From assembly GCF_000522985.1 (NCBI RefSeq), contig NZ_CP007128.1:186001-250000 (forward strand): a stretch of DNA of 64,000 bases, in the 5' to 3' direction. This stretch comes from Gemmatirosa kalamazoonensis (GTDB lineage Bacteria > Gemmatimonadota > Gemmatimonadetes > Gemmatimonadales > Gemmatimonadaceae). Shown here in pieces: positions 8,621-17,474 of this stretch. Each line of letters opens with the position of its first letter. Position 1 is the stretch's first letter. The position numbers were made by a program, and so were the translations under genes. Under the pieces are notes generated by a model that did no database searches, was not told the origin of the DNA, and saw only the letters and a program-made list of their open reading frames with translations.

Positions 8621-9555
8621 GCGCGCAGCTCGACGCGCTGCGCTCGTTCGTCGCGCGCCGCCCCGCCGCGGCCGCGGTGCCCGACGACGGCGGCGCGCAG
8701 GTGCTCGTCGTCGGCAGCGGCAAGGGCGGCGCGGGCACGTCGGTCGTCGCGGCGCTCGTCGCGCTCGCCGCCGCATCGCTCGGCCGCCGCGTGCTGCTCG
8801 TCGACGCGGACCCGCACGTCGGGCCGCAGCGGTATCTGTTAGGCATCGCGCCGGAGCGCACGCTCGCCGACCTGCGCGCGGGCGTCGACGTCGCGTCGCT
8901 CGCCGTGCCGGTGAGCGCGACGCTGTCGCTCGTGCCGGGCGGTCCGGGAAGCGCGGGGTCCCCCGCCCTCGACCCCGCGGAGCAGCGCGCGCTGCTGCGG
9001 CGCGTGGCGGCGCTTTACCCGGCGCACGACTTGATCGTCCTCGACGGTGGATCGCGGCTCGACGCGGTGTGCGCGTGCTGCGACGCCGGCGGGGGCAGCG
9101 CCCCACCGGCGCGGCTGCTCGTCGTCGCGGACACCGACCCCATCGCACTCGCCGCGAGCTACGCGCTCGTGAAGGCGGCGCGCGAGCGGACGTCGGCGCT
9201 CCCCGGCGGCGCGGTCGCCTGCGACGTGATCGTCAATCGGCGCGACGACGATGCGGCGCGGCTCGGCTTCGCGCAGATCGCGGCGGCGTGCACCGAGTTC
9301 CTCGGGGCGCCGGTGCGGCACGCCGGCACCCTGCCCGACGACGGCTCGCTGGCGCTCGCGCTGCGCGCGGGGATGCCGTTGCAGGACGCCGCGGCCGGCT
9401 CGCCGGCGGCGGTGGCGGCACACGCGCTCGTCGAGCGGCTGCTCGCCGATCTCGCGAGTGATCGCGCGGCGGAACGCGCGCCGCGCCGATCGATTCCTAC
9501 CTCGTACGCCCCTTCCTTCCGTTCCTCGGCAGTTCCCTCCGGAGCGACTCGATGA
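8617..9555 (+). CDS. flhG: MinD-like ATPase FlhG (altered P-loop)
   Basis: Partner of FlhF that limits flagellar number; 312 aa from the GTG overlapping the flhF stop. The ParA/MinD fold is clear (VLVVGSGKGGAGTS, LLVDADPHVG, LIVLDGGS). The deviant Walker A should read KGGxGK(T/S); here residues 36-42 are KGGAGTS, so the signature Lys36 is kept but the phosphate-binding Lys at 41 is Thr. The usual DTPAG motif is DGGS. These changes suggest weak or lost ATP hydrolysis. A long Ala-rich C terminus replaces a clear membrane-targeting helix. fliA starts 4 bases before its stop. Confidence 0.85.
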   Translation: MSAQLDALRSFVARRPAAAAVPDDGGAQVLVVGSGKGGAGTSVVAALVALAAASLGRRVLLVDADPHVGPQRYLLGIAPERTLADLRAGVDVASLAVPVSATLSLVPGGPGSAGSPALDPAEQRALLRRVAALYPAHDLIVLDGGSRLDAVCACCDAGGGSAPPARLLVVADTDPIALAASYALVKAARERTSALPGGAVACDVIVNRRDDDAARLGFAQIAAACTEFLGAPVRHAGTLPDDGSLALALRAGMPLQDAAAGSPAAVAAHALVERLLADLASDRAAERAPRRSIPTSYAPSFRSSAVPSGATR

Positions 9556-10385
9556 CTTCCCCCTCCGCCACGCGCCGCTCGACGCCGCAGGGCACGCCGC
9601 GCGCGACGCCGCCTAACGGATCCGCTGCCCCGGCCACCGACCCGACGTGGAGGCGCCTCGCCGCCGGCGACACGGCGGCGCGCGAGCAGCTGCTCACCGA
9701 GCACCTCGGCCTCGTGCACCACGTGGCGCGGCAGATGTCGCGCACGCTCGCGGTGCGCGCCGACTTCGACGAGCTGGTGAGCGCCGGCACGATGGGGCTC
9801 ATGAACGCGCTCGAGTCGTTCGACGCGTCGCGCGGCCTCGCGTTCAGCACGTACGCGGCGCCCCGCATCCGCGGCGCGATCCTCGACGAGCTGCGGCGCC
9901 AGGACCACGTGCCGCGCTCGATCCGGCGCAAGGCGCGCGAGATCGCCGCCGCGCGCGAGTCGCTCATGCGCGTGCTCGGCCGCGCTCCGGAGGACAAGGA
10001 GGTCGCCGACCACCTGAACGTGGATCTCGACACGCTGTGGAAGTGGCAGGGCGACATCGAGGGCGCGCACCACGTGCCGATCGACCGCGCGCCCGGCGAT
10101 CGCGACTCGCAGAACCCGACGCCGCTCGACCTGCTGCCGTCCGACGACGACGGCGCCGAGGACAAGCTGAACCACGAGCAGGAGGTCGCGATCCTGCGCG
10201 AGGCGATCCTCAAGCTGAAGGAGCAGGAGCGCGTGGTGCTGTCGCTGTACTACTTCGAGGAGCTGAAGCTGCACGAGATCGCGACGGTGCTCGACCTCAC
10301 GGAGTCGCGCGTGTCGCAGATCCGCTCCAAGGCGCTCGGCAAGCTGCGCGGCGAGCTGGCGCCCCTGCGGGCGCGCGTCGCGTGA
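9552..10385 (+). CDS. fliA: RNA polymerase sigma factor FliA (sigma-28)
   Basis: Sigma factor for late flagellar genes; 277 aa. After a Pro/Thr-rich leader (1-32) it has region 2 (GLVHHVARQMSRT, DFDELVSAGTMGLMNALESF, AFSTYAAPRIRGAILDELRR), region 3 (VPRSIRRKAREI) and region 4 (LKEQERVVLSLYYFEEL, TESRVSQIRSKALGKLR). It starts 4 bases inside flhG and is the last clearly flagellar gene of the operon. A matching sigma-28 promoter lies upstream of motA at 25098-25125. An anti-sigma FlgM is not visible in the window. Confidence 0.93.
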   Translation: MTSPSATRRSTPQGTPRATPPNGSAAPATDPTWRRLAAGDTAAREQLLTEHLGLVHHVARQMSRTLAVRADFDELVSAGTMGLMNALESFDASRGLAFSTYAAPRIRGAILDELRRQDHVPRSIRRKAREIAAARESLMRVLGRAPEDKEVADHLNVDLDTLWKWQGDIEGAHHVPIDRAPGDRDSQNPTPLDLLPSDDDGAEDKLNHEQEVAILREAILKLKEQERVVLSLYYFEELKLHEIATVLDLTESRVSQIRSKALGKLRGELAPLRARVA

Positions 10386-10876
10386 GGCGGCCCGACATGC
10401 AGCTGCCTAACGTGAAGCTGCCGCGCTCGGCGACGGGGCGCGCGCTCCTCGGCGCGTCGACGGCGATGGCGGCGGGGCTCGCGTTCGGCGGCGCGGCGCG
10501 CGCCATCGCGCGCAGCGCGAGCATGCGCGGCGCGATCGTCCACCGCGCGGCCGCGACGGCCGCCGATCTCGCTGCGCGGTGGCGCGGGACCGACGTGCGC
10601 TACGCGGCGCGCGGCTACGCTCACGATCTGCTGTCGACGCACGACATCGGCACGCTCGTCGCGCGGGTCGCGCTCGGGCTGCTCGTCGCCGCCGCGCTCG
10701 CCGCCGGGCTGCGCGCGCTCGTGCTGTGGCGCCGCACGCGGCCGTCCACGCGCCGCCCCGCCCCGCCGGTCATCGCGCTCGCCGCGGCCGGCGCGCCGAG
10801 CGCGGAGATCGCGCGGCGCACCGGGCTGTCGCGCGACGCGATCGCGCTCGCGCTGAACGTGAGTCGGCAGCGTTGA
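10382..10876 (+). CDS. small membrane protein with C-terminal HTH-like motif
   Basis: Unassigned protein that follows fliA, 159 aa from the ATG at 10397, or 164 aa from a GTG at 10382 that overlaps the fliA stop by 4 bases as other genes here do. Two hydrophobic stretches are visible (LLGASTAMAAGLAFGG and VALGLLVAAALAAGLRALVL). The C terminus (SAEIARRTGLSRDAIALALN) looks like a helix-turn-helix segment of the kind found in small proteins encoded near flagellar genes (DUF6115-like, from memory). Linkage suggests a motility role, but nothing firmer can be said. Confidence 0.6.
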   Translation: MRRPDMQLPNVKLPRSATGRALLGASTAMAAGLAFGGAARAIARSASMRGAIVHRAAATAADLAARWRGTDVRYAARGYAHDLLSTHDIGTLVARVALGLLVAAALAAGLRALVLWRRTRPSTRRPAPPVIALAAAGAPSAEIARRTGLSRDAIALALNVSRQR

Positions 10877-10887
10877 CGCCGCTGAAT

Positions 10888-11090
10888 TGAACCGCAGAGG
10901 ACGCAGAGGGCCGCAGAGGCGGCTCTCTTTGAATTGAACCACGAGGACTCGACGTTCCGTTCGGCCGGTTCGAGGTGCTGGGCGAGTACGCTGGGGATCC
11001 AAGGGCGATGAAGAGGATCTCGAGATCTTTTCGATCGCACTTGGATCCCCGGAGTACTCGCCTGGCACCTCGCCCTGTCCTCTGCGGTTC
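10888..11090. repeat. nested inverted-repeat element with GAACCGCAGAGG ends
   Basis: The ends GAACCGCAGAGG (10888) and CCTCTGCGGTTC (11090) are inverted copies. Inside, a second inverted repeat is almost perfect: GAGGTGC, GGCGAGTAC and GGGGATCCAAG on the left (10972-11002) return in reverse as CTTGGATCCCC, AGTACTCGCC and GCACCTC on the right (11040-11071). The centre holds GATCTCGAGATC. The left part adds CAGAGG-type short repeats. No ORF of note. A relative with the same ends lies at 59619-59791. Could be a small non-autonomous mobile element or a large cruciform. Confidence 0.6.
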
Positions 11091-11131
11091 ATTCACACAA
11101 CGAAGGTCGGAGCGGCGTGACGATACCGTCA

Positions 11132-11159
11132 TTGACACGTCCCACCGGCGCCCTATTAT
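11132..11159 (+). promoter_or_regulatory. sigma-70-type promoter for the small gene at 11191
   Basis: TTGACA (11132-11137) and TATTAT (11154-11159) are separated by 16 bases, a near-consensus housekeeping promoter that stands out in this GC-rich sequence. The predicted start of transcription is about 25 bases before the ATG at 11191, which is preceded by AGAGAGG. Confidence 0.65.
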
Positions 11160-11190
11160 GCCTCTCGAATCTCACCTGGCAGAGAGGTCT

Positions 11191-11406
11191 ATGGCCGCCG
11201 GAGAACACGCGCCGGACGACGCCCAGTCCGCCGACCGACCGCCCGACGCATCGGCCGCCGACGACCAATCGATGACCACCGACGAGCGCGCGGCGTTCGC
11301 GACGCGGTTGATCGACCTGCCGCCGCACCGCCGCCACGAGGCGCTCGAGACGCTGCGCGACGACGGCCGTGAGGAGCCGCCCGCGCCGGAAGAGCGCGAC
11401 GGCTGA
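11191..11406 (+). CDS. small acidic hypothetical protein
   Basis: 71-aa protein, acidic and hydrophilic, with no membrane segment. The start at 11191 was chosen for the Shine-Dalgarno AGAGAGG five bases upstream and the promoter just before it. The first half is low-complexity (Asp/Ala/Pro); the second half (DERAAFATRLIDLPPHRRHE) may form a helix. It converges with the ATPase gene 4 bases downstream. I do not recognise a family. The strong promoter and RBS argue that it is expressed. Confidence 0.6.
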   Translation: MAAGEHAPDDAQSADRPPDASAADDQSMTTDERAAFATRLIDLPPHRRHEALETLRDDGREEPPAPEERDG

Positions 11407-11410
11407 GCCG

Positions 11411-13066
11411 TCAGACCGTCCCGAGCGCCGAACGCAGCGCGGGGTGGACGATCCACTCGGCCTGCATGCTGAACCCCGCGACGACGCGCGGATCGTGCGC
11501 GTCGGGGTCGCAGCCGTACACCGGCGGGTCGCCCGGCGCGCGGCACACGCCCAACGCGCCGATCTGGTAGAGCACCGGCAGCACGGCGCACCACACGAGC
11601 GTGTGGTCGTGACTCCGCTCGTAGACGTCGGCGGCGAGCGCGCACAGCGACGTCGCCGAGCCGAGCCCCCGCGCGAGCGCGGCCTTCCCTTCGTGCACGA
11701 GCGCGGCGCTCTTCGCGCGCGCCAGCGACGCCGTCGTGAAGCGGTGCGGGCCGCCGCGCAGCACCTCGAGCACGGCGCGCAGGTCGATGTAGTTCGCGCG
11801 CCACTCGTCCTCGAGCGCCTGCAGGAAGTGCTTGGAGTGCTCGCGCTCCGCGAGCTCGATGATCTCCCACGAGAGCAGCCCCTTGCCGTGGCGCAGCTCG
11901 GACGCGGCCTTCTTGAGGATGTCGTTCGTGAAGCTGATCAGGTCGCGCGGGCGGTTGAGCGTGCGCGCGACGAGGTAGTCAAGCGCGGTGACGCCGTCGA
12001 CGCGCGGCGGCGGCAGGATCGTCGCGAGGTGGATGGTCCCATCGTGCTCCGTCGTGACCGACGCGCGCACGCGCCGCTCCAGCATGTCCTCGAGCTGCGG
12101 CTTCGACCACGCGAGCGGCAGCAGCAGGTCGCGCTGCTTCTCGCGCTGCTGCCACCCGCGCGGCCGGTCGGCATGCAGCCACACGAGGACGTTCTCGCGC
12201 AGCGCGGCGACGACCTTGATGTTCGCCAGCCGCACGAAGTCGCCGAGCACCTGCAGCAGCGCGTCGATCAGCTCGTACGCCGTCTCGCTGTCGATCCAGT
12301 CCTGGTCGAGATCGTCGACGACGACGAAGTACGGCTGCACGCAGTTGGGCAGCACGTCGCGTTCGAGGATCTCCATGCCGCGCTGGATGTACTGGAGCGA
12401 CGTGGCGTCGATCACCTGCTGCACGCGCGGCACGATCTCCTCACGCACCGTGTCCTCGAGCCGGCTCTCGCCGGTGAGCGCGGCGAAGCGGTCCGCGCCG
12501 AGCTTCGCCTGGATGTCGTCGGTGAGCTTCTGCGTGATCTCGCGCAGCCTGACGTCGGTGTCGGCCCAGAACGACGGGCTCCACTGACGGAAGTACTCCA
12601 GCGCCTCGCGCTTCCGTCGATCGAACAGGCGGAGCAGCCGCGTCCACCGTCCGGGCGCGTCGAACGGACCGCCGCCGTGCAGGCGGAAGTAGTGGCGCAG
12701 CACCTCGGACGTGAGCACGTGGCGCCAGAGGAGCTGATAGAACGGCCCGAGGTCGACGTCGAGCGCCCGGAGCCGCGGCAGGATCGTCGACCCCACGAGG
12801 TACTTCATCGAGAGCTGGTCGGGGCGGATGCGCAGCACCCGGTCGGAGCTCCGCTCGAGCTGCAGCAGCAGCGCGGTCTTGCCGACACCGGTGCGGCCGA
12901 CGACGACGCACTTCGGGTCGCGCGTGTCGCGGAGGAGATCGAGCACGCCCGTGTCGACGAACGCGCGCTCGAGGAGATCCCTGTCCTCGTACTCCGCCGC
13001 GTTGGATCCGACCGACCAGTTCTGCTTGAACTTCAGCACCCGCTGCGTCGTGCGTCGCTTGCCCAT
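11411..13066 (-). CDS. P-loop ATPase, Sll1717/KAP-like
   Basis: Predicted cytoplasmic NTPase of 551 aa. The start at 13066 (MGKRRTTQRV) was preferred over an upstream in-frame ATG at 13132 because GGGAG stands at a good distance before it and the preceding residues are low-complexity. Walker A is GRTGVGKT at 57-64; Walker B is YFVVVDDLDQDW near residue 255. The rest is long and helical. The layout recalls the 'P-loop ATPase, Sll1717 family' and KAP-type NTPases, some of which occur in defence loci; that link is inference. It stands alone, flanked by a small convergent gene and a palindromic repeat array. Substrate unknown. Confidence 0.7.
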   Translation of the reverse strand: MGKRRTTQRVLKFKQNWSVGSNAAEYEDRDLLERAFVDTGVLDLLRDTRDPKCVVVGRTGVGKTALLLQLERSSDRVLRIRPDQLSMKYLVGSTILPRLRALDVDLGPFYQLLWRHVLTSEVLRHYFRLHGGGPFDAPGRWTRLLRLFDRRKREALEYFRQWSPSFWADTDVRLREITQKLTDDIQAKLGADRFAALTGESRLEDTVREEIVPRVQQVIDATSLQYIQRGMEILERDVLPNCVQPYFVVVDDLDQDWIDSETAYELIDALLQVLGDFVRLANIKVVAALRENVLVWLHADRPRGWQQREKQRDLLLPLAWSKPQLEDMLERRVRASVTTEHDGTIHLATILPPPRVDGVTALDYLVARTLNRPRDLISFTNDILKKAASELRHGKGLLSWEIIELAEREHSKHFLQALEDEWRANYIDLRAVLEVLRGGPHRFTTASLARAKSAALVHEGKAALARGLGSATSLCALAADVYERSHDHTLVWCAVLPVLYQIGALGVCRAPGDPPVYGCDPDAHDPRVVAGFSMQAEWIVHPALRSALGTV

Positions 13067-13196
13067 GTCGCAGCACTCCCGACAGCCACCTGCTGCATCC
13101 CGGCCACGGCGGCATCGTCGTCGACACGGCACGGGTGGCCGGGACGCGTCTCCATAGTGGCGCCCGGTACGGACGGGGGCAACGCGGACTAACGCG

Positions 13197-13500
13197 GTGT
13201 CCTAACGGCGGGACGCCTAACGAGCGAGGGACGGCGGGACGATCCACTGCGGGACGAATTGCTGCGGGACGGCGAACGGCGGGACGTCTACGGCGGGATC
13301 GGGATACGGTCAGAGGATCCGATTGGCGTTCGATTGGTACGGCGGTGCTTCGAGCGCATAGCACCTTGGGCGAAGGGGGGGGAGCCCCCCTAGTAACTAG
13401 GTACCGCGCCGGTGGTTCTCCCGCGGTTGACCGTCCCGCCGTGGATCGTCCCGCCGTGGATCGTCCCGCCGTGGATCGTCCCGCAGTAAGTCGACCCCTC
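13197..13500. repeat. palindromic 15-bp repeat array A with G-rich core
   Basis: The left arm carries imperfect ACGGCGGGAC units (13205-13305), the right arm the inverted unit GTGGATCGTCCCGCC repeated in tandem (about 13431-13490). Between them is a core, GGGCGAAGGGGGGGGAGC (13368 on), whose G8 run faces a C6 run, followed by TAGTAACTA. Array B at 36827-37182 has the same plan and core. The left arm contains CCTAACGGCGGGA, which merges with the dispersed CGTTAGGC octamer. Together with flanks, the gap 13067-13665 holds no convincing gene. Confidence 0.75.
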
Positions 13501-13665
13501 TGTCGCGCAACGCGACACACCGTCCCACGAGCGGACAGCCCGCGCCGCGCTCGCGCGCGCAAGTGACGCAGTGACACCGACTTCGCCGCGCGGCTGACGG
13601 GCACGCTCCTTCCCTTGCCGGACCGTCGGTCGACGTTCGTTCCGCCCCTGCACCCGGACCGCTCC

Positions 13666-16164
13666 ATGCGCTCGTTGCTGCGTGACCTCCGCACCGCGCT
13701 GCGCACCCTCGCGCACACCCGCGGCTTCACCACGGCCGCCCTGTGCACGCTCGCCCTCGGCATCGGCGCCACGGCCGCGGTGTTCAGCGTCGCCGACGCG
13801 GTGCTGCTGCGCCCCCTGCCCTACGTCGACGCCGACCGGCTCGTGCTCGTGTGGGGCGACAACCCGCGCTCGGGCTACGCCGACCTCCCGCTCTCGCTCC
13901 CGAACTTCCTCGACGTCGAGCGCGCCGCGCGGTCGTTCGACGGCATGGCCGCGTGGACCACGGATGCGCGCAGTCGGTTCGATCTCACCGGCGGCGCGGA
14001 GCCGGAAGAGGTGCAGTACGCCGTCGCGTCGGCGCGGCTGTTCACGCTCCTCGGCGTGCGCCCGCTGCACGGCCGGCTGTTCACCCCCGACGACGACCGG
14101 CGCGAGACCGCGCGCGGCGTCGTCGTGAGCGCGCGGCTGTGGGCGCGTCGCTTCGGGGCGTCGCACGACGTCGCCGACAAGCAGCTCGTGCTGAACGGCG
14201 TGTCGTACGCCGTCGTCGGCGTGCTGCCGCCCGACTTCGCGTTCGTGCGCGCGCCCGAGCCGCCGGACGTGTGGCTGCCGTTAGGCCTCGACCCGTTCGC
14301 GCAGCGCGTCTACGCGCGCGGGGCGAACGCGATGGGCGTCGTCGCTCGGCTGCGGCCGGGCGTGCGCATCGAGCAGGCGCAGGGAGAGCTGACGCGCGTC
14401 GCCGGCGAGCTCGCCCGCGCGGAGCCGTACTTCAACCAGGGATGGACGCTGCGCGCCGTCCCGCTCCGCGAGCAGTACGCGCGCGCCGTGCGCCCCGCGC
14501 TCGGCATGATGCTCGGCACCGCGGCGGCGCTGCTGCTCATCGGCTGCTTCAACGTGACGAACCTGCTGCTCGCGCGCTCGGCCACGCGCTCCCGCGAGAT
14601 CGCGCTCCGCGCGGCGCTCGGCGCGAGTCGGTCGCGGCTCGTCGCGCAGCTGCTGGCGGAGAGCGCGGCGCTCGCGCTCCTCGGCGGCGCCGCGGCGATG
14701 CTCGTCGCGAGCTGGATCGTCCGGCTCCCGGCCGCCGCGGCGCTCGTCGCGCCGACGCCGTTCACGCCGTTCGCGGTGGGACGCGAGGACGTGGCGCTCG
14801 ACGGACGCGTGTTCGCGTTCGCCGCCGTCCTCACGTTAGGCACCGGCCTGCTCGTCGGCCTCCTGCCGGCGATTCGCCTCTCCGCGCTCGCGCCGCACGC
14901 CGCGCTCGCCGGCGGCGCGCGCGCGACCGGCGGGCCGGTGAGCCGGCGGGCGCGGCACGGCCTCGTCGTGGGCCAGATCGCGCTCTCGCTCGCGCTGCTC
15001 GTCGGCGCGGGGCTGCTGCTGCGCAGCTACCTGCGGCTGTCGCGCGTCGACCCCGGCTTCCGCGCCGAGGACGTGCTCGTCGTGGACCTCAACCTCGCGC
15101 TGCCGACGTACCGCGACCCGGCGCGCACCGCGCAGCTCGTCGACCAGCTGCTGCCGCGCGTCGCCGCGCTGCCGGGCGTGCGCGCGGTCGGCGCCGCGGA
15201 GACGCTGCCGTTAGGCGGGCCGCCGCCGAGCTCGGACTTCCGCGTCCTCGGCCGCGACGAGCCCGCGCCGAACGACGAGCCGGAGGCGATCTTCGGCGCG
15301 GTGACGCCGACGTACTTCGCGACCATGGGCATCGAGGTCGTGCGCGGGCGCGCGCTCGCCGCCACCGACGACGAGCACGCGCCGCCCGTCGCGGTCATCA
15401 ACGAGGCGCTCGCCCGCAAGTACTTTCCCGACGAGGATCCGATCGGCAAGCGCCTCGCGATCAGCATCGAGGCGCTGCGCTTCGATCGCCCGAACGCGCC
15501 GCCGCGGCTCGACTTCCCGAGCGCGGAGCGGCACATCGTCGGCGTCGTCCGCGACGTGCGCCACGACGGGCTCACCGACGTCGCGCGCCCCGAGATCTTC
15601 CTCCCGTTCCGCCAGCGCCCGGCGCGCTCGCTCGGCGTCGTCGCGCGCACGACCGGCGACCCGCTGGCGCTCGCCGCCGCCGTCGGCCGCGAGCTGCGCA
15701 CCGTCGACCCGAACCAGCCCGTCGCCCGCACGTCGACGATGCAGCTGCGCGTCGCGGAGTCGTTAGGCGCGCCCCGCGCGCGCACGGGGCTCGTCGCGAT
15801 GTTCGCGCTCGTCGCCGTGGCGCTCGCCGGCGTCGGCGTCTACGGCGTCGTCGCGTACGGCGTGGCGCAGCGCACCCGCGAGCTCGGCGTGCGCCTGGCG
15901 CTCGGCGCGCGGCAGACCGACCTCGCGCGGCTCGTGATGCGCCAGGGCGCGCCGCTCATCGCCGCCGGGCTCACGTTAGGCATCGGCGGCGCGTGGGTCG
16001 GCTCGCACGCGCTCGGCGCGCTGCTCTACGGTGTGGACGCGGCGGACGCGCTGACGTTCGTCGTCGTGCCGGCGCTCGTGGGCGCGGTGGCGCTGCTCGC
16101 GACGTGGGTGCCGGCGCGGCGCGCGGGGCGCGTCGATCCGGCGATCACACTCCGAGCGGACTGA
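13666..16164 (+). CDS. ADOP-type FtsX-like ABC permease
   Basis: Large inner-membrane permease (832 aa) of the 'acidobacterial duplicated orphan permease' type: two tandem copies of a MacB-like periplasmic domain plus FtsX domain. The order is an N-terminal helix (about 25-50), periplasmic domain (55-255), three helices (about 285-410), second periplasmic domain (440-670) and three helices (700-825). The start at 13666 (MRSLLRDLRTALRTL) fits the family; a TTG further up adds only low-complexity sequence. No ATPase partner is adjacent and, unlike the second ADOP here, no PadR gene. Contains five CGTTAGGC octamers, mostly as Leu-Gly codons. Substrate unknown. Confidence 0.85.
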   Translation: MRSLLRDLRTALRTLAHTRGFTTAALCTLALGIGATAAVFSVADAVLLRPLPYVDADRLVLVWGDNPRSGYADLPLSLPNFLDVERAARSFDGMAAWTTDARSRFDLTGGAEPEEVQYAVASARLFTLLGVRPLHGRLFTPDDDRRETARGVVVSARLWARRFGASHDVADKQLVLNGVSYAVVGVLPPDFAFVRAPEPPDVWLPLGLDPFAQRVYARGANAMGVVARLRPGVRIEQAQGELTRVAGELARAEPYFNQGWTLRAVPLREQYARAVRPALGMMLGTAAALLLIGCFNVTNLLLARSATRSREIALRAALGASRSRLVAQLLAESAALALLGGAAAMLVASWIVRLPAAAALVAPTPFTPFAVGREDVALDGRVFAFAAVLTLGTGLLVGLLPAIRLSALAPHAALAGGARATGGPVSRRARHGLVVGQIALSLALLVGAGLLLRSYLRLSRVDPGFRAEDVLVVDLNLALPTYRDPARTAQLVDQLLPRVAALPGVRAVGAAETLPLGGPPPSSDFRVLGRDEPAPNDEPEAIFGAVTPTYFATMGIEVVRGRALAATDDEHAPPVAVINEALARKYFPDEDPIGKRLAISIEALRFDRPNAPPRLDFPSAERHIVGVVRDVRHDGLTDVARPEIFLPFRQRPARSLGVVARTTGDPLALAAAVGRELRTVDPNQPVARTSTMQLRVAESLGAPRARTGLVAMFALVAVALAGVGVYGVVAYGVAQRTRELGVRLALGARQTDLARLVMRQGAPLIAAGLTLGIGGAWVGSHALGALLYGVDAADALTFVVVPALVGAVALLATWVPARRAGRVDPAITLRAD

Positions 16165-16204
16165 GGATCGACGACGCGCCGTCCCCGGCGCAGTCGGATC
16201 GAAC

Positions 16205-17389
16205 TCATAGCACCCGCTGCAGAAAGCGCAGCACGACGCCCAACACCGCTGTCCCCTCCGGCCCCCCGTCCGCCAGGTCGAACCCGTGCTCCGCCCACGG
16301 CACCTCGACGTACACGACCGGCACCCCCGCGCGCCGTAGCGCCGCCGCGGCGGCGCGGCCGAACGCCGGCTTCACGAGGTGGTCGTGTCCGGCGTACACG
16401 AGGAGCGCCGGCGGCAGCCCCGCCCGCACCCACGTCTTCGGCGACGCGTCGCGGTAGCGGTCGGGCACCGCGTCGGGCGCGCCGCCGAGGAAGTCGCGCA
16501 GCACGGCGCGCACGCCGATCGGGTCGGGCGACGGCGGGTCGACGTAGCCGCGCGCGAGGTCGAACGGCGCGTAGAAGCTGACGGTGCCGCGGATCGTCAG
16601 CGGCGGCGCGACCGGGCCCCATGCCGTGCGCGTCGCGAGGTGCCCGCCCGACGAGCGGCCAAGCAGCGCGACGCGCGCCGTGTCCACACCCCACGCGGCG
16701 GCCGAATCGCGCACGAGCGCCAGGCCGCGGCGGACGTCGTCGAGCGCCGCCGGGTACGGGTGGGCGGGGGCGTGCCGGTAGTCGAGCGCGACGACCGTGT
16801 AGCCGTTTGCCGCGATCCACCGCTGGATCGGCGCCCCCTGCGCGGCGTCGCCGTTGCGCCACGCGCCGCCGTAGAGCACGACGACCGTCGGCCGTGGAGC
16901 GCCGCCAGCCGCGCGGTACAGACGGAGCGCGAGCGGCGAGCCGTCGACCGCGGCGTAGTGGACCACCCGCTCCGTGACACCCGTCGGTGCCGGTAGCCCG
17001 CGGACCGCGCCCAGCAGGAGCCGTCGCGGCGGGAGCACCGGATGGACCGCCGAGCCGTCCGCCGGGCGCGGGCGTCGCAGCTCCAGCCCGTCCACGGCCG
17101 CCATCCCCGCTGCCCCGGCGCGGAACGCTGTCGCCGCCGGCACGAGCCCGAGGACGGCTGCCGCCAGTACGGGGACAGTCAGGAGCCACCGGTGGCGTGC
17201 GTCCCGGAGCAGCGCGATCGCCACGCCGCCGAGCATCAGCGCCAGCAGCGACAGCAGCGGGCCCACCTCGGCCGTCGCGATCCGCAGGACCACGAGGCCG
17301 AACCGCCATGGAGGCAGCACGAGCGGGACGAGCGTCGCCGCGAGCGGGAGGGCGACGAGCAGGATCGCGATCGATCGGCGGAGGCGCAC
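16205..17389 (-). CDS. membrane-anchored alpha/beta hydrolase (esterase)
   Basis: 394 aa from a GTG start. Three or four hydrophobic stretches cover residues 5-95, then an alpha/beta-hydrolase domain of the acetyl-esterase/HSL kind: VVLYGGAWRNG (oxyanion YGG at 173-175), GRSSGG at 244-249 with S246 as nucleophile, AGHDHLV with D336, and AEHGF with H368. It is probably held in the inner membrane with the catalytic domain outside the cytoplasm, but topology is inferred. Its 3' end converges with the ADOP gene; its 5' end faces the flgF promoter region. Confidence 0.8.
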   Translation of the reverse strand: MRLRRSIAILLVALPLAATLVPLVLPPWRFGLVVLRIATAEVGPLLSLLALMLGGVAIALLRDARHRWLLTVPVLAAAVLGLVPAATAFRAGAAGMAAVDGLELRRPRPADGSAVHPVLPPRRLLLGAVRGLPAPTGVTERVVHYAAVDGSPLALRLYRAAGGAPRPTVVVLYGGAWRNGDAAQGAPIQRWIAANGYTVVALDYRHAPAHPYPAALDDVRRGLALVRDSAAAWGVDTARVALLGRSSGGHLATRTAWGPVAPPLTIRGTVSFYAPFDLARGYVDPPSPDPIGVRAVLRDFLGGAPDAVPDRYRDASPKTWVRAGLPPALLVYAGHDHLVKPAFGRAAAAALRRAGVPVVYVEVPWAEHGFDLADGGPEGTAVLGVVLRFLQRVL

Positions 17390-17474
17390 CTGGCGGAAGC
17401 ATTCGGGGAAGGACGGCGGTCGGCGCGAGCATGCGCTCTACGCGGCGGCCGCGGGGCCGGATGCGTCGAGCGAC

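Noticed and set aside
6700-8817. 705-codon minus-strand open frame across flhA and flhF
   Set aside because: Shadow of very GC-rich coding sequence; the plus strand has complete FlhA and FlhF with all motifs. Many similar antisense frames in the window were dismissed for the same reason.
13431-13500. Possible CRISPR array in array A
   Set aside because: Units are 15 bp and contiguous without unique spacers, and they face inverted copies. No cas genes are present.
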